Below, in pieces: positions 28,267-36,499 of a stretch of 64,000 nt of DNA; position 1 is the stretch's first letter; the number at the start of each line of letters is the position of its first letter. Both the position numbers and the translations under genes were made by a program. This DNA comes from Sphingobacterium multivorum (GTDB taxonomy: Bacteria; Bacteroidota; Bacteroidia; Sphingobacteriales; Sphingobacteriaceae), in contig NZ_CP154261.1 of assembly GCF_039511225.1 (NCBI RefSeq), positions 744,001 to 808,000 of the forward strand, read 5' to 3'. The notes under the pieces were generated by a model, which made no database searches, was not told the DNA's origin, and saw only the letters and a program-made list of their open reading frames with translations.

Positions 28267-29487
28267 ATGAAAAGAATTTGGCTTATCCTATTAGGCTGTA
28301 TAGCGCTTTCGAGCTGTGATAAAATCGAAAGTAAAGGAATGTATCTAGCTAGCGTGCCCATATTCGAAACAATGGAAAGTATACGGGCTAAAGCTAATCC
28401 CGTAAGCAGCCCTACGACAATTGTTCAAACCGGAAAGATTTATATTTATCAAGATTACTTGTTTATAAATGAGCCAGGGAAAGGAGTTCATATCTTTAAT
28501 AATGTTGATCCGTCAAAACCCCTGGCGATGGCATTCTTAAGTATTCCCGGCAATGTGGATCTTGCGGTTCTAGATGGAAAGCTGTATGCGGATAGTTTTA
28601 CAGATTTGTTGACCTTCGATCTCGAAAATCCTGCATCTCCAAAATTATTGACACGAAATAAGGATGTGTTTAAGATGTTGCTTCAAATGGATTACCTGAA
28701 TAATACTGCCGATCGCATCATTACGGGATACCGAGATAGCCTGGTAAGCTATAGCCAAAAAGATAAATATTCACCTTATGACCGAAAAGAACCTCTCTAT
28801 AACGAGACCAATTCGGGCTCGGGACAGGGCGGATCCATGGCGCGATTTACCATTGCCAATAAACATCTATATGCCGTGGACCAAACGACGTTGCACCTTT
28901 TTGACGTGCAAAATGCGAGTAAACCTGCCTATGTAAAGGATATCAAAATAGGGCCTGGTATCGAAACAATTTTTCCCTTTAAAAACAACCTGTTTATCGG
29001 CTCCAATACAGGCATGGTGATTTATGATATCACGACGGCATCAGCTCCCGTAGAGCTGTCGCGTTATGCACATATTCGTGCCTGTGATCCTGTCGTTGTC
29101 AATGAGAAATATGCCTTTGTAACCTTACGTGCAGGCGTGGTATGTGGGGGGCAGCAAAATTTGTTGGAAGTTATCGATATCCAAGATCTGACGAAACCGA
29201 TGCTGAAACATAGCTTCACTTTGGAGAATCCTTACGGACTGGCGCTATCGGACCACACGCTGTATATCTGTGATGGAAAATTCGGGTTGAAGTCATTCGA
29301 TGCCAGTGATGTTAGTCAAATAGGTAATAAGCTTTTAGAAACTCACAAAGACCTGATGAGTATGGATGTTATCGCTGGACCAAAATCGCTAATTATTGTT
29401 GGAGAAAAAGGTGTACATCAATATGATTATAGCAATAAGGCCAAATTGAAGGAATTGAGCATTATTCCTGTTATTAGATCCAATTAA
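28267..29487 (+). CDS. Surface lipoprotein with LVIVD-type propeller repeats
   Basis: 406 residues. Signal peptide with lipobox LSSC (C17). The mature part repeats the pattern seen in LVIVD proteins: GVHIFNNVDPSKPLAMAFL, LLTFDLENPASPKLL, LHLFDVQNASKPAYV, MVIYDITTASAPVEL, LEVIDIQDLTKPML and LKSFDASDVSQIG, i.e. about six beta-propeller blades. It is probably anchored in the outer membrane. Function unknown. It precedes an outer-membrane barrel gene by 31 bases and the two are probably one transcript, so they may act as a pair. Confidence 0.82.
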   Translation: MKRIWLILLGCIALSSCDKIESKGMYLASVPIFETMESIRAKANPVSSPTTIVQTGKIYIYQDYLFINEPGKGVHIFNNVDPSKPLAMAFLSIPGNVDLAVLDGKLYADSFTDLLTFDLENPASPKLLTRNKDVFKMLLQMDYLNNTADRIITGYRDSLVSYSQKDKYSPYDRKEPLYNETNSGSGQGGSMARFTIANKHLYAVDQTTLHLFDVQNASKPAYVKDIKIGPGIETIFPFKNNLFIGSNTGMVIYDITTASAPVELSRYAHIRACDPVVVNEKYAFVTLRAGVVCGGQQNLLEVIDIQDLTKPMLKHSFTLENPYGLALSDHTLYICDGKFGLKSFDASDVSQIGNKLLETHKDLMSMDVIAGPKSLIIVGEKGVHQYDYSNKAKLKELSIIPVIRSN

Positions 29488-29518
29488 GACACTATTTCAA
29501 GAGCTTCATTATTCTGAT

Positions 29519-30121
29519 ATGAAAAGACTTTCGATTGCCATTTTGGCTCTTCTCGGGTATTTAACTGTTGATGCCCAAACAAAAAAATATACAAATCATA
29601 ATGAATTTTCGGTTATTACTTATGGCCCTGCTTTTCTCGAATCTGGATTTGGCCTACATACATTCCATGGGGTGCAGCTCCATGAAAATATCGCTCTGGG
29701 TTTAAATACAGGGGTGGATAGGTATCCTGTAAACAATGAAGGATCAAAATGGTTTTTACCACTCTCAGCCAAAGTAAATTATGTGGAATTCCCTGACAGA
29801 AAACGTAGTTTTTTTGCAGGATTGGATTTAGGCTATAGTTTTGCTTTCTTGAATAAAAATCTAGTCGAGAGCAATTTAAAATATGAATATCAGGGTGGCT
29901 TGTTGGTAAATCCACAGTTAGGTTGGCGCTTTAAATTTAAGAATTCAGCGAAATATTGGTCTTTGGCAACAGGATATCGGTATCAGCACTATAGCCGAAA
30001 GGATACTTATACGCGACCCTCAGCAAGTTTGCCAGACACTAGCATAGGGTATGGAACAACACAAATGGATAAAAAATATGATCTGCACCGTTTTACTTTA
30101 CAGGTAGGATTTGGTTTTTAG
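29519..30121 (+). CDS. Small outer-membrane beta-barrel protein
   Basis: 200 residues. Signal peptide ending near residue 19 (VDAQT), then alternating hydrophobic and polar strands with many aromatic residues and a C-terminal strand ending in Phe (FTLQVGFGF), as in outer-membrane barrels; eight strands would fit the length. No family name can be given. Downstream partner of the LVIVD lipoprotein. Confidence 0.7.
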   Translation: MKRLSIAILALLGYLTVDAQTKKYTNHNEFSVITYGPAFLESGFGLHTFHGVQLHENIALGLNTGVDRYPVNNEGSKWFLPLSAKVNYVEFPDRKRSFFAGLDLGYSFAFLNKNLVESNLKYEYQGGLLVNPQLGWRFKFKNSAKYWSLATGYRYQHYSRKDTYTRPSASLPDTSIGYGTTQMDKKYDLHRFTLQVGFGF

Positions 30122-30175
30122 GTATCTATCGGATGTTTTTTTTATTAACAGGTGTCGATAGCTTGAAATGTAAAA

Positions 30176-30231
30176 AAATAGCGTAAGTATACGGTTCGTT
30201 TTTCAAATTTAGACCGATACTAACGCTATTT
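30176..30231. terminator. Bidirectional terminator between convergent genes
   Basis: Long imperfect inverted repeat (AAATAGCGT...CGGT against ACCG...ACGCTATTT, one mismatch and one bulge) between the barrel gene and the convergent fRMsr gene. A run of seven A before it gives a T-run on the minus strand, and CTCTTTT follows on the plus strand. Confidence 0.75.
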
Positions 30232-30253
30232 CACTCTTTTTTGTGGAGCTTAC

Positions 30254-30730
30254 CTATTCGCTGTCTAAAAGCTGTAATACCTGCGTAAGGTATTTCTCAT
30301 CGACTTCATCAAAACTATTTAATTCACTGCTGTCAACGTCCAGCACACCGATAATCTGTCCCTGTTTAAAAACGGGTAGCACTATTTCGGACCGCGAGAG
30401 CGAACTACAAGCAATGTGTCCCGGAAATTGCTCCACATCAGGAACAATCAATGTTTTTTCCTGTGCCCAAGCACCCCCACATACTCCACGACCTTTCTTG
30501 ATACGCGTGCATGCAACGGGTCCTTGAAAAGGGCCTAATACGAGCTCGTCTCCATCGACAAGATAGAAACCAACCCAGAAAAAATTGAATTGTTCTTTCA
30601 GTGCAGCAGCGATGTTAGCCAAATTGGCAATTTGATTAGGCTCGCCTTGCAAAAGTCCTCCAATTTGAGGAAGTAAATTTTGATATTGTTCTTCTTTGCT
30701 ACCTTTAGCTATTTGTAAATCCTCTGCCAT
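30254..30730 (-). CDS. Free methionine-(R)-sulfoxide reductase (GAF domain)
   Basis: 158 residues, a single GAF domain. The three conserved cysteines of fRMsr are present: C74 in PVACTRI, C84 in GRGVCGGAW and C108 in HIACSS. It reduces free methionine-R-sulfoxide in the cytoplasm with thioredoxin as electron donor, as part of oxidative-stress repair. Monocistronic: the hexosaminidase gene upstream has its own terminator. Confidence 0.9.
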   Translation of the reverse strand: MAEDLQIAKGSKEEQYQNLLPQIGGLLQGEPNQIANLANIAAALKEQFNFFWVGFYLVDGDELVLGPFQGPVACTRIKKGRGVCGGAWAQEKTLIVPDVEQFPGHIACSSLSRSEIVLPVFKQGQIIGVLDVDSSELNSFDEVDEKYLTQVLQLLDSE

Positions 30731-30844
30731 AAAAATCTATGTAAAAAATAATCATGCATTTGCTACCAGGACTACAATGCCAAAGATGTTTTGCCAGTCC
30801 GGAAAGCTTCACGACATATTGAGTCCCAACCTGCATGAAATGAA

Positions 30845-30889
30845 AAAGCGCTAATACGCTGTTCAAAGTTAACAGAATATTAGCGCTTT
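30845..30889 (-). terminator. Terminator after the GH20 gene
   Basis: Perfect 12-base outer stem (AAAGCGCTAATA with TATTAGCGCTTT) and an inner 5-base stem (CTGTT/AACAG). On the minus strand it ends in TTTTT. Located 19 bases after the gene's stop codon. Confidence 0.8.
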
Positions 30890-30907
30890 CGCATCAGGCA
30901 AATGTTA

Positions 30908-32764
30908 TTATTTCTTTGTGTTGATAATGTTCACCCGAATATAGTTGCTTCTTTTGCCGGAAGGCGTTACAACAACTGCTTTGAAAATACGTTCTTTACC
31001 ATTAGGAACCGTAATTTTCACTGGACCTGTATATTCTAAATCTAATTCCGAAGGATCATAGTTGTCCAATGTGTAATAAATTTTGGCTCCTTCAACAGAA
31101 GGTTTCAGCCCACGGATCGTATATTCTGAAGCATAGACGGTGCTGTCTGTGATGCCATATACTTCTGGTACACGATAGAATGTATTGGTTTGGTCAAGTT
31201 TAGCCAGCTGATTTGCTGCACGCTGTTCTGAGAAATTTTTCCAGTTCTTTTTCTCAGGCTGTGTCCAGGCAATTTCAGAAAGTGCTAAAACGCGTGGTAG
31301 TACTGTAAATTCGACTTTATTGGATGATCCAATATACTCTGTCCAAATATTTGCTTGTACACCTAAAACGTGTTTCTTGTTGTTTTCAGCAATTTTGCTA
31401 GGCATTGGGTCCGACGAATATACTTTGCTCAATGTGGAAAGTCCGCCGATACTTAAAGGTTCTCTGTTTTGATCAGGACCTTGTTTATGATCGAAGTATA
31501 GACCATAGCTGTTTGCCGTAATGATTACATCGTGACCTTGATTGGCTGCATCAATCGCACCTTGGTCGCCTCTCCAGCTCATGACAGTCGCATTAGGCGC
31601 TAAACCGCCCTCTAAGATCTCATCCCATCCAATGATACGTTTACCTTTGCTATTGATATATTTTTCCATACGTTGGATAAAATAGCTCTGTAACTCGTGT
31701 TCATCTTTGAGGTTGTTATCTTTGATTCTTTTTTGACAAAATGGACATGTTTTCCATTTTGTTTTTGGACATTCATCACCACCGATGTGGATATATTCGC
31801 TCGGGAATAGGGGAATGACTTCGTCAATGACATCTTCCAATAACTTGAATGTTTCTTCTTTTCCGGCACAGAAAACATCGTCAAACACGCCCCAAGTCTG
31901 CGCAGCCGTGTAAGGTCCTGGCTTATCACCACAGCCCAATTCTGGATAAGCCGAAAGTGCTGCTAACGCATGTCCTGGCATCTCGATTTCTGGGATAACC
32001 GTTACATATTTAGCTTTTGCATAAGCAACCACTTCTTTGATTTGGTCTTGGGTATAGAAACCACCATAAGGCGTGTTGTCATAATCGCCATCTGTCTTGT
32101 AGTTACCCAGCAGCGTTTGCTTGCGGTAACCGCCAATCTGAGTCAATTTTGGGTGTGATTTGATCTCGATACGCCAGCCTTGGTCGTCTGTCAAATGCCA
32201 ATGAAACGTATTCAATTTGTAAGAAGCCAGAATATCAATGTATTTTTTTACAAACTCTACGGGAAAGAAGTGGCGGCCAACATCGAGATGTAATCCACGG
32301 TAAGCAAAGCGAGGTTCATCCTGGATTGAAGCTTGTTGAATTTCGATGCTCGCCTTTTTATCCACAGGTAGCAACTGGATCAACGATTGCATACCGTAAA
32401 ATAGACCAGCAGCTTTTCCGTTAATTGTCGCACGGTCTGAACTAATGTTAAGTTCATACGCCTCAGCATTAGTGGATTTTGCGTTTTTGGAGGAGAAATA
32501 GATGCTATTGCTGCTCGCTGATTTCACTAGGGATAAATTGAGATTGTAGTTGCTTTTTAGGAACTCCTGAAATAATGTTGCAACTTTTTTGTCCTCTTCG
32601 CTATCAAAGGCGATCTTGGTGTTAGCGTTGATTTTAAATGTACCATTTTTAATTTGAACCTGTTGCGGTAAGGGCACAATGTTCAAGGTAGCATCTTTCT
32701 TTTCTTGCGCAAATACTGCTGCTCCTATACTTAGGGCCAGCGCAAGTGAAAATAATTTCTTCAT
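30908..32764 (-). CDS. Beta-N-acetylhexosaminidase, glycoside hydrolase family 20
   Basis: 618 residues. Signal peptide to about residue 19, GH20b N-terminal domain (about 25-145), catalytic barrel (about 150-500) with AYRGLHLDVGRHFFP, FHWHLTDDQGWRIEIK and the catalytic Asp-Glu pair in HIGGDECPK (near residue 325), and a C-terminal chitobiase-like domain (YASEYTIRGLKPSVEG). It removes terminal GlcNAc or GalNAc in the periplasm by substrate-assisted catalysis. Substrates could be host glycans, chitin oligomers or peptidoglycan fragments. It stands alone rather than in a PUL. Confidence 0.92.
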   Translation of the reverse strand: MKKLFSLALALSIGAAVFAQEKKDATLNIVPLPQQVQIKNGTFKINANTKIAFDSEEDKKVATLFQEFLKSNYNLNLSLVKSASSNSIYFSSKNAKSTNAEAYELNISSDRATINGKAAGLFYGMQSLIQLLPVDKKASIEIQQASIQDEPRFAYRGLHLDVGRHFFPVEFVKKYIDILASYKLNTFHWHLTDDQGWRIEIKSHPKLTQIGGYRKQTLLGNYKTDGDYDNTPYGGFYTQDQIKEVVAYAKAKYVTVIPEIEMPGHALAALSAYPELGCGDKPGPYTAAQTWGVFDDVFCAGKEETFKLLEDVIDEVIPLFPSEYIHIGGDECPKTKWKTCPFCQKRIKDNNLKDEHELQSYFIQRMEKYINSKGKRIIGWDEILEGGLAPNATVMSWRGDQGAIDAANQGHDVIITANSYGLYFDHKQGPDQNREPLSIGGLSTLSKVYSSDPMPSKIAENNKKHVLGVQANIWTEYIGSSNKVEFTVLPRVLALSEIAWTQPEKKNWKNFSEQRAANQLAKLDQTNTFYRVPEVYGITDSTVYASEYTIRGLKPSVEGAKIYYTLDNYDPSELDLEYTGPVKITVPNGKERIFKAVVVTPSGKRSNYIRVNIINTKK

Positions 32765-33150
32765 GCGTGAGATTATAACTGAAATAAGAAGTCCTAAAAA
32801 TAGGTGAATAAATACGTTTTAGCAAAGAGGAAATGTAACAAATAGGGTGTGAAAACACTGTTGAAAGTGTTTTTGGGCACTTAGAAGTAGTTTGGATAAT
32901 AACGTGTTTGGGGTAGATCAATCGTTTGTTTAGTCTGTTAAAGGGGATATTTTATTTCGGGAATAGTATCCAAATTTAGGTGAAAAAATTTATGCCTTTT
33001 AACTGTATCTATCCCTGTTCTACGGAGCAGCTGTTCAGTAGCGGGCACAACGGAATCTGCTTTTCTGGAAACAGTCCCTCAAACGCCATTTTGAAAATGG
33101 CTATAATTGGTTGATACCAAATTCAAAATAAGCATAATATTTAATCAATT

Positions 33151-33251
33151 TTTAGACAGTACTTACTCAGTGCTTATTCAGTCTTCACTGACTAATCACT
33201 GAGCAAGCACTGAACAATCACTGAACAAGCACTGAATAAACAGTGTCAAAA
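33151..33251. repeat. Head-to-head array of 11-bp repeats
   Basis: Counting exact registers, three 11-bp units on the minus strand (TTTAGACAGTA, CTTACTCAGTG, CTTATTCAGTC; 33151-33183) are followed after two bases (33184-33185) by five units on the plus strand from 33186: CACTGACTAAT, CACTGAGCAAG, CACTGAACAAT, CACTGAACAAG, CACTGAATAAA, and a partial sixth (33241-33251). The consensus is CACTGARYAAK. The two arms are inverse complements, so the block can fold as a hairpin or cruciform. Confidence 0.9.
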
Positions 33252-33407
33252 GACGACATTTGATCCCTATTTAATGCCCGTTTGCTGTATCTAAAAACCA
33301 AAGCGAAAAGAAGGAAAGGGCTACGCCTTTGTAAAGAATAAATCGCTGTCGTGATGCTTCCTTTTTAGTCCTCGATTTATTGTAAAACTGAGGTTCGGGA
33401 AATGACA

Positions 33408-33427
33408 AAGGAACCCGAAGGTTCCTT
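33408..33427 (+). terminator. Perfect hairpin with CGAA loop
   Basis: Eight-base stem, tetraloop CGAA, followed by TATATCTTTT on the plus strand. It could terminate a plus-strand transcript; on the minus strand, downstream of ruvA, it lacks a T-run. Confidence 0.45.
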
Positions 33428-33509
33428 ATATCTTTTAGGCTACAGCATGAACAGCACGTATCCTTTATCTAATGATTAATATCGGATATGTTCAGCAAAT
33501 GTTTATGCA

Positions 33510-34091
33510 TTAAAGTCGTTTCAACGCTAATTTGATCATATCCTCTACGGAAAGATTGCTTTCGGTCTTTAAAATGGTATTTAGCACCTTCTCTGCCGCG
33601 ACTTTGTTGAATCCGAGCATCACTAGTGCTGACAATGCTTCGTCCGGAACTGATTGGGATTGGATCGGGGATGCCAAAGCTTCGAAGCCCTGTTTTTTTA
33701 ATTTATCCTGAAGTTCCAGTATAAGACGTTGTGCTGTTTTAGGACCAATTCCTTTAATCTTTTGAATGAGGGCAACCTGGCCATTGACGATGGCAGACTG
33801 GATCTCATCGGGTGTGTTTGACGATAGGATCATACGGCCTGTATTGGGGCCAATACCGGAAACAGAGATCAAATTTTCGAATAATTTTTTCTCGCCTTCA
33901 GTTGCAAAGCCATAAAGCGTGTGTGAGTCTTCCCGAACTTGAAGTGAAATAAATAGTTTACAGTTTTGCTGATCCTTGATTTGGGAGAAGGTATAGAGCG
34001 AGATGTGGACATAATAACCAATCCCACTCACATCGATAACAACATGAGTGGGGGCTTTATATGCTAATTTTCCATTGAAATATTCGTACAT
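33510..34091 (-). CDS. ruvA: Holliday junction branch migration complex subunit RuvA
   Basis: 193 residues. OB-fold N-terminal domain (MYEYFNGKLAYKAPTHVVID...), two helix-hairpin-helix motifs (ISVSGIGPNTG and IKGIGPKTAQRL at about 72-125) and the C-terminal three-helix domain (DEALSALVMLGFNKVAAEKV) that contacts RuvB. It binds four-way junctions as a tetramer and loads the RuvB motor. 32 bases downstream of maeB, so possibly co-transcribed. Confidence 0.95.
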   Translation of the reverse strand: MYEYFNGKLAYKAPTHVVIDVSGIGYYVHISLYTFSQIKDQQNCKLFISLQVREDSHTLYGFATEGEKKLFENLISVSGIGPNTGRMILSSNTPDEIQSAIVNGQVALIQKIKGIGPKTAQRLILELQDKLKKQGFEALASPIQSQSVPDEALSALVMLGFNKVAAEKVLNTILKTESNLSVEDMIKLALKRL

Positions 34092-34123
34092 AGTATACGA
34101 ATATAGGAAGATTTTAAGCTATT

Positions 34124-36406
34124 CTATAAATTTTTAAGATGTGCTTGTACATCTACTACGGCAATGGTAACCATATTGACGATTTCGCGCACCGAGCTAT
34201 CCAATTGCAATACGTGAATTGGTTTGTTCATACCCAAAAGGATTGGACCTACAGCCTCAGCTTCACCAACTTCTTGCAATAATTTATAAGCGATATTTCC
34301 GGACTCCAAATTAGGGAATACAAGTGTATTCGCCGATTTTCCATTCAAGCAGCTGAATGGGAAGTTTGCGGTCAACATTTCGCTGTTCAAGGCGAAGTTT
34401 GCTTGTAAATCACCATCAGCAATAATCTCTGGATGTTGATCGTGTAGAATCTGCGCTGCTGCTCTTACTTTTGTTGGCGTTTTTCCTTCACTTGAACCAA
34501 AATTAGAGTAAGATAGTAATGCAATACGTGGCTGAATGTTCATACGTTTCACAGCTTTATCCAGTAACAGGGTAATGTCTGCCAATTCTTGTGCTGTAGG
34601 GTCTTCATTTACGGTTGTATCGCCCATGAAGATTGGTCCTTTTTTGGTTAACATCATGTACATACCCGCCACACGGCTGCCTGGCTTAGCACCGATTACA
34701 TGCAATGCCGGACGGATTGTATTTGCATAATTTTTGGTCATACCGGAAATTAGGGTGTCAGCTTCGCCAAATTCCACTAAAGAGGCACCAAAATAGTTAC
34801 GATCGTACATCAACTTACGAGCGTCGTATTTTGAAATACCACGACGTTGTCTTTTGCTATAAAGATGCTCAATAAATTTCTTCGAGCGCTCCGTTTCGCC
34901 ATCTACTTCAGCAACCGGGTCGATAATTTCAAGGCCATCCAGTTCAAAAGCATATTCTTTGATTAGACGTTCGATTTTATCTTTTCTACCCAAAAGAATT
35001 GGAATAGCGATGCCTTCTTCTTTAACAATCTGTGCTGCACGCAACGTTTTGTAATTGTCTGCTTCTGCAAAAACAACACGTTTAGGATCTCTTTTAGCAG
35101 CCATGGTCAAATTGCGCATAATCGCATCATCTTTACCCAGACGTTTACGTAAAGCGTCGCTGTATTGATCCCAGTCTTCGATTACGGTCTGTGCTACACC
35201 TGATGCGATGGCAGCTTTTGCAACAGCCATGGAAACTTCAGTGATCAAACGCGGATCGGTAGGTTTTGGAATGATATACTCTTCCGAGAATTTTAAATTG
35301 CTGGTGTTATAGGCTTGATTTACTTCTTCTGGAACAGGTTGTTTCGCCAAGTCTGCAATTGCACGCACTGCAGCAATTTTCATTTCCTCGTTAATTGCAG
35401 TTGCACGTACGTCTAAAGCACCACGGAATATATAGGGGAAACCCAATACATTGTTTACTTGGTTAGGATAGTCTGAACGACCCGTACCCATGATAATATC
35501 GTTACGTGTTGCCATCGCCAGATCGTAAGCAATCTCAGGATTTGGATTTGCCATCGCCAATACAATTGGGTTTGGAGCCATCGATAACAACATTTCTGCC
35601 GACATGACGTCTGCTGCCGATAGACCGATAAATACATCTGAATCTTTTACCGCATCTGCTAGGGTGCGAATATCGCGATCTGTTGCATATTGTGCTTTCA
35701 TACTGTCTAGATTTTCTCTATCCGTACGGATTACACCTTTGCTATCCAGCATCACAATATTTTCTTTGCTGGCACCTACAGAAATATACATTGCCGTACA
35801 TGACATTGCAGCTGCTCCAGCACCATTTACGACGATTTTTACTTTTGAAATATCTTTACCGATAATTTCACAGGCATTGATCAATGCTGCACCTGAGATG
35901 ATTGCAGTTCCATGTTGGTCATCGTGCATCACCGGGATGTTCATTTCTTCTTTTAGACGGCGTTCGATTTCAAAACATTCTGGTGCTTTGATATCTTCGA
36001 GGTTGATACCTCCAAAAGTAGGCTCCAATGCTTTAACGATATTGACGAATTCATCGACATTTTTGGTGTCCACTTCAATGTCAAATACATCAATGTCGGC
36101 AAAAATTTTGAATAATAAACCTTTACCTTCCATGACTGGTTTACCAGCTTGGGCGCCGATATCGCCTAAGCCCAATACTGCTGTACCATTACTGATCACA
36201 GCAACAAGGTTTCCTTTTGCAGTATATTTATAAGCATCTTCTTTGTTCTCAGCAATAGCCAAACATGGCTCCGCTACACCAGGAGAGTATGCTAATGATA
36301 AGTCTCTTTGCGAATTTGTTGGTTTGGTCGGAACAACAGCTATTTTACCAGGTCTACCCATTGCGTGGTAGTTTAATGCTGCCTGTTTACGATTAGTGTT
36401 ACTCAT
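34124..36406 (-). CDS. maeB: NADP-dependent malic enzyme with phosphotransacetylase-like domain
   Basis: 760 residues, the usual length of MaeB. The malic enzyme part (about 1-420) has SLAYSPGVAEPCLAI, VMEGKGLLFK, PVMHDDQHGTAI and the nucleotide motif VVNGAGAAAMSC. The C-terminal half (about 430-760) is a phosphotransacetylase-like domain (KRVVFAEADNYKTLRAA, DGDLQANFALN). It converts malate to pyruvate with NADPH production; the PTA-like domain is regulatory, binding acetyl-CoA. A long antisense frame lies across it but is not a gene. Confidence 0.95.
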   Translation of the reverse strand: MSNTNRKQAALNYHAMGRPGKIAVVPTKPTNSQRDLSLAYSPGVAEPCLAIAENKEDAYKYTAKGNLVAVISNGTAVLGLGDIGAQAGKPVMEGKGLLFKIFADIDVFDIEVDTKNVDEFVNIVKALEPTFGGINLEDIKAPECFEIERRLKEEMNIPVMHDDQHGTAIISGAALINACEIIGKDISKVKIVVNGAGAAAMSCTAMYISVGASKENIVMLDSKGVIRTDRENLDSMKAQYATDRDIRTLADAVKDSDVFIGLSAADVMSAEMLLSMAPNPIVLAMANPNPEIAYDLAMATRNDIIMGTGRSDYPNQVNNVLGFPYIFRGALDVRATAINEEMKIAAVRAIADLAKQPVPEEVNQAYNTSNLKFSEEYIIPKPTDPRLITEVSMAVAKAAIASGVAQTVIEDWDQYSDALRKRLGKDDAIMRNLTMAAKRDPKRVVFAEADNYKTLRAAQIVKEEGIAIPILLGRKDKIERLIKEYAFELDGLEIIDPVAEVDGETERSKKFIEHLYSKRQRRGISKYDARKLMYDRNYFGASLVEFGEADTLISGMTKNYANTIRPALHVIGAKPGSRVAGMYMMLTKKGPIFMGDTTVNEDPTAQELADITLLLDKAVKRMNIQPRIALLSYSNFGSSEGKTPTKVRAAAQILHDQHPEIIADGDLQANFALNSEMLTANFPFSCLNGKSANTLVFPNLESGNIAYKLLQEVGEAEAVGPILLGMNKPIHVLQLDSSVREIVNMVTIAVVDVQAHLKNL

Positions 36407-36430
36407 TACGATTTTATTAATTTAAGGCTA

Positions 36431-36461
36431 CAAATCTATCATTCTTTTTGATAATTGGAAA
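36431..36461 (-). promoter_or_regulatory. Promoter candidate for maeB
   Basis: TAGATTTG on the minus strand (plus 36431-36438), exact to the -7 consensus, with TTTC 19 bases upstream (plus 36458-36461), three of four to TTTG. 25 bases before the start codon. Confidence 0.5.
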
Positions 36462-36499
36462 TATTTGCCAATATCTTATTATAATTAGACAATAATATG

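Larger units (their letters stand above)
32765..33509. other. Long intergenic region between the GH20 gene and ruvA
   Basis: 745 bases without a credible gene. It holds a palindrome at 33095-33111 (GCCATTTT-G-AAAATGGC), the 11-bp repeat block at 33151-33251, and a perfect hairpin at 33408-33427 (AAGGAACC, CGAA loop, GGTTCCTT) followed by T-rich sequence on the plus strand. The hairpins raise the possibility of a small plus-strand RNA in about 33150-33440, but no promoter was identified. Confidence 0.5.

Noticed and set aside
33151-33251. CRISPR array
   Set aside because: Units are 11 bp, touch each other without spacers, and change strand in the middle.
35604-36233. 209-residue plus-strand frame opposite maeB
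   Set aside because: It is antisense to clear malic enzyme motifs, and its Ser/Leu/Ile-rich composition is what antisense of this gene gives.
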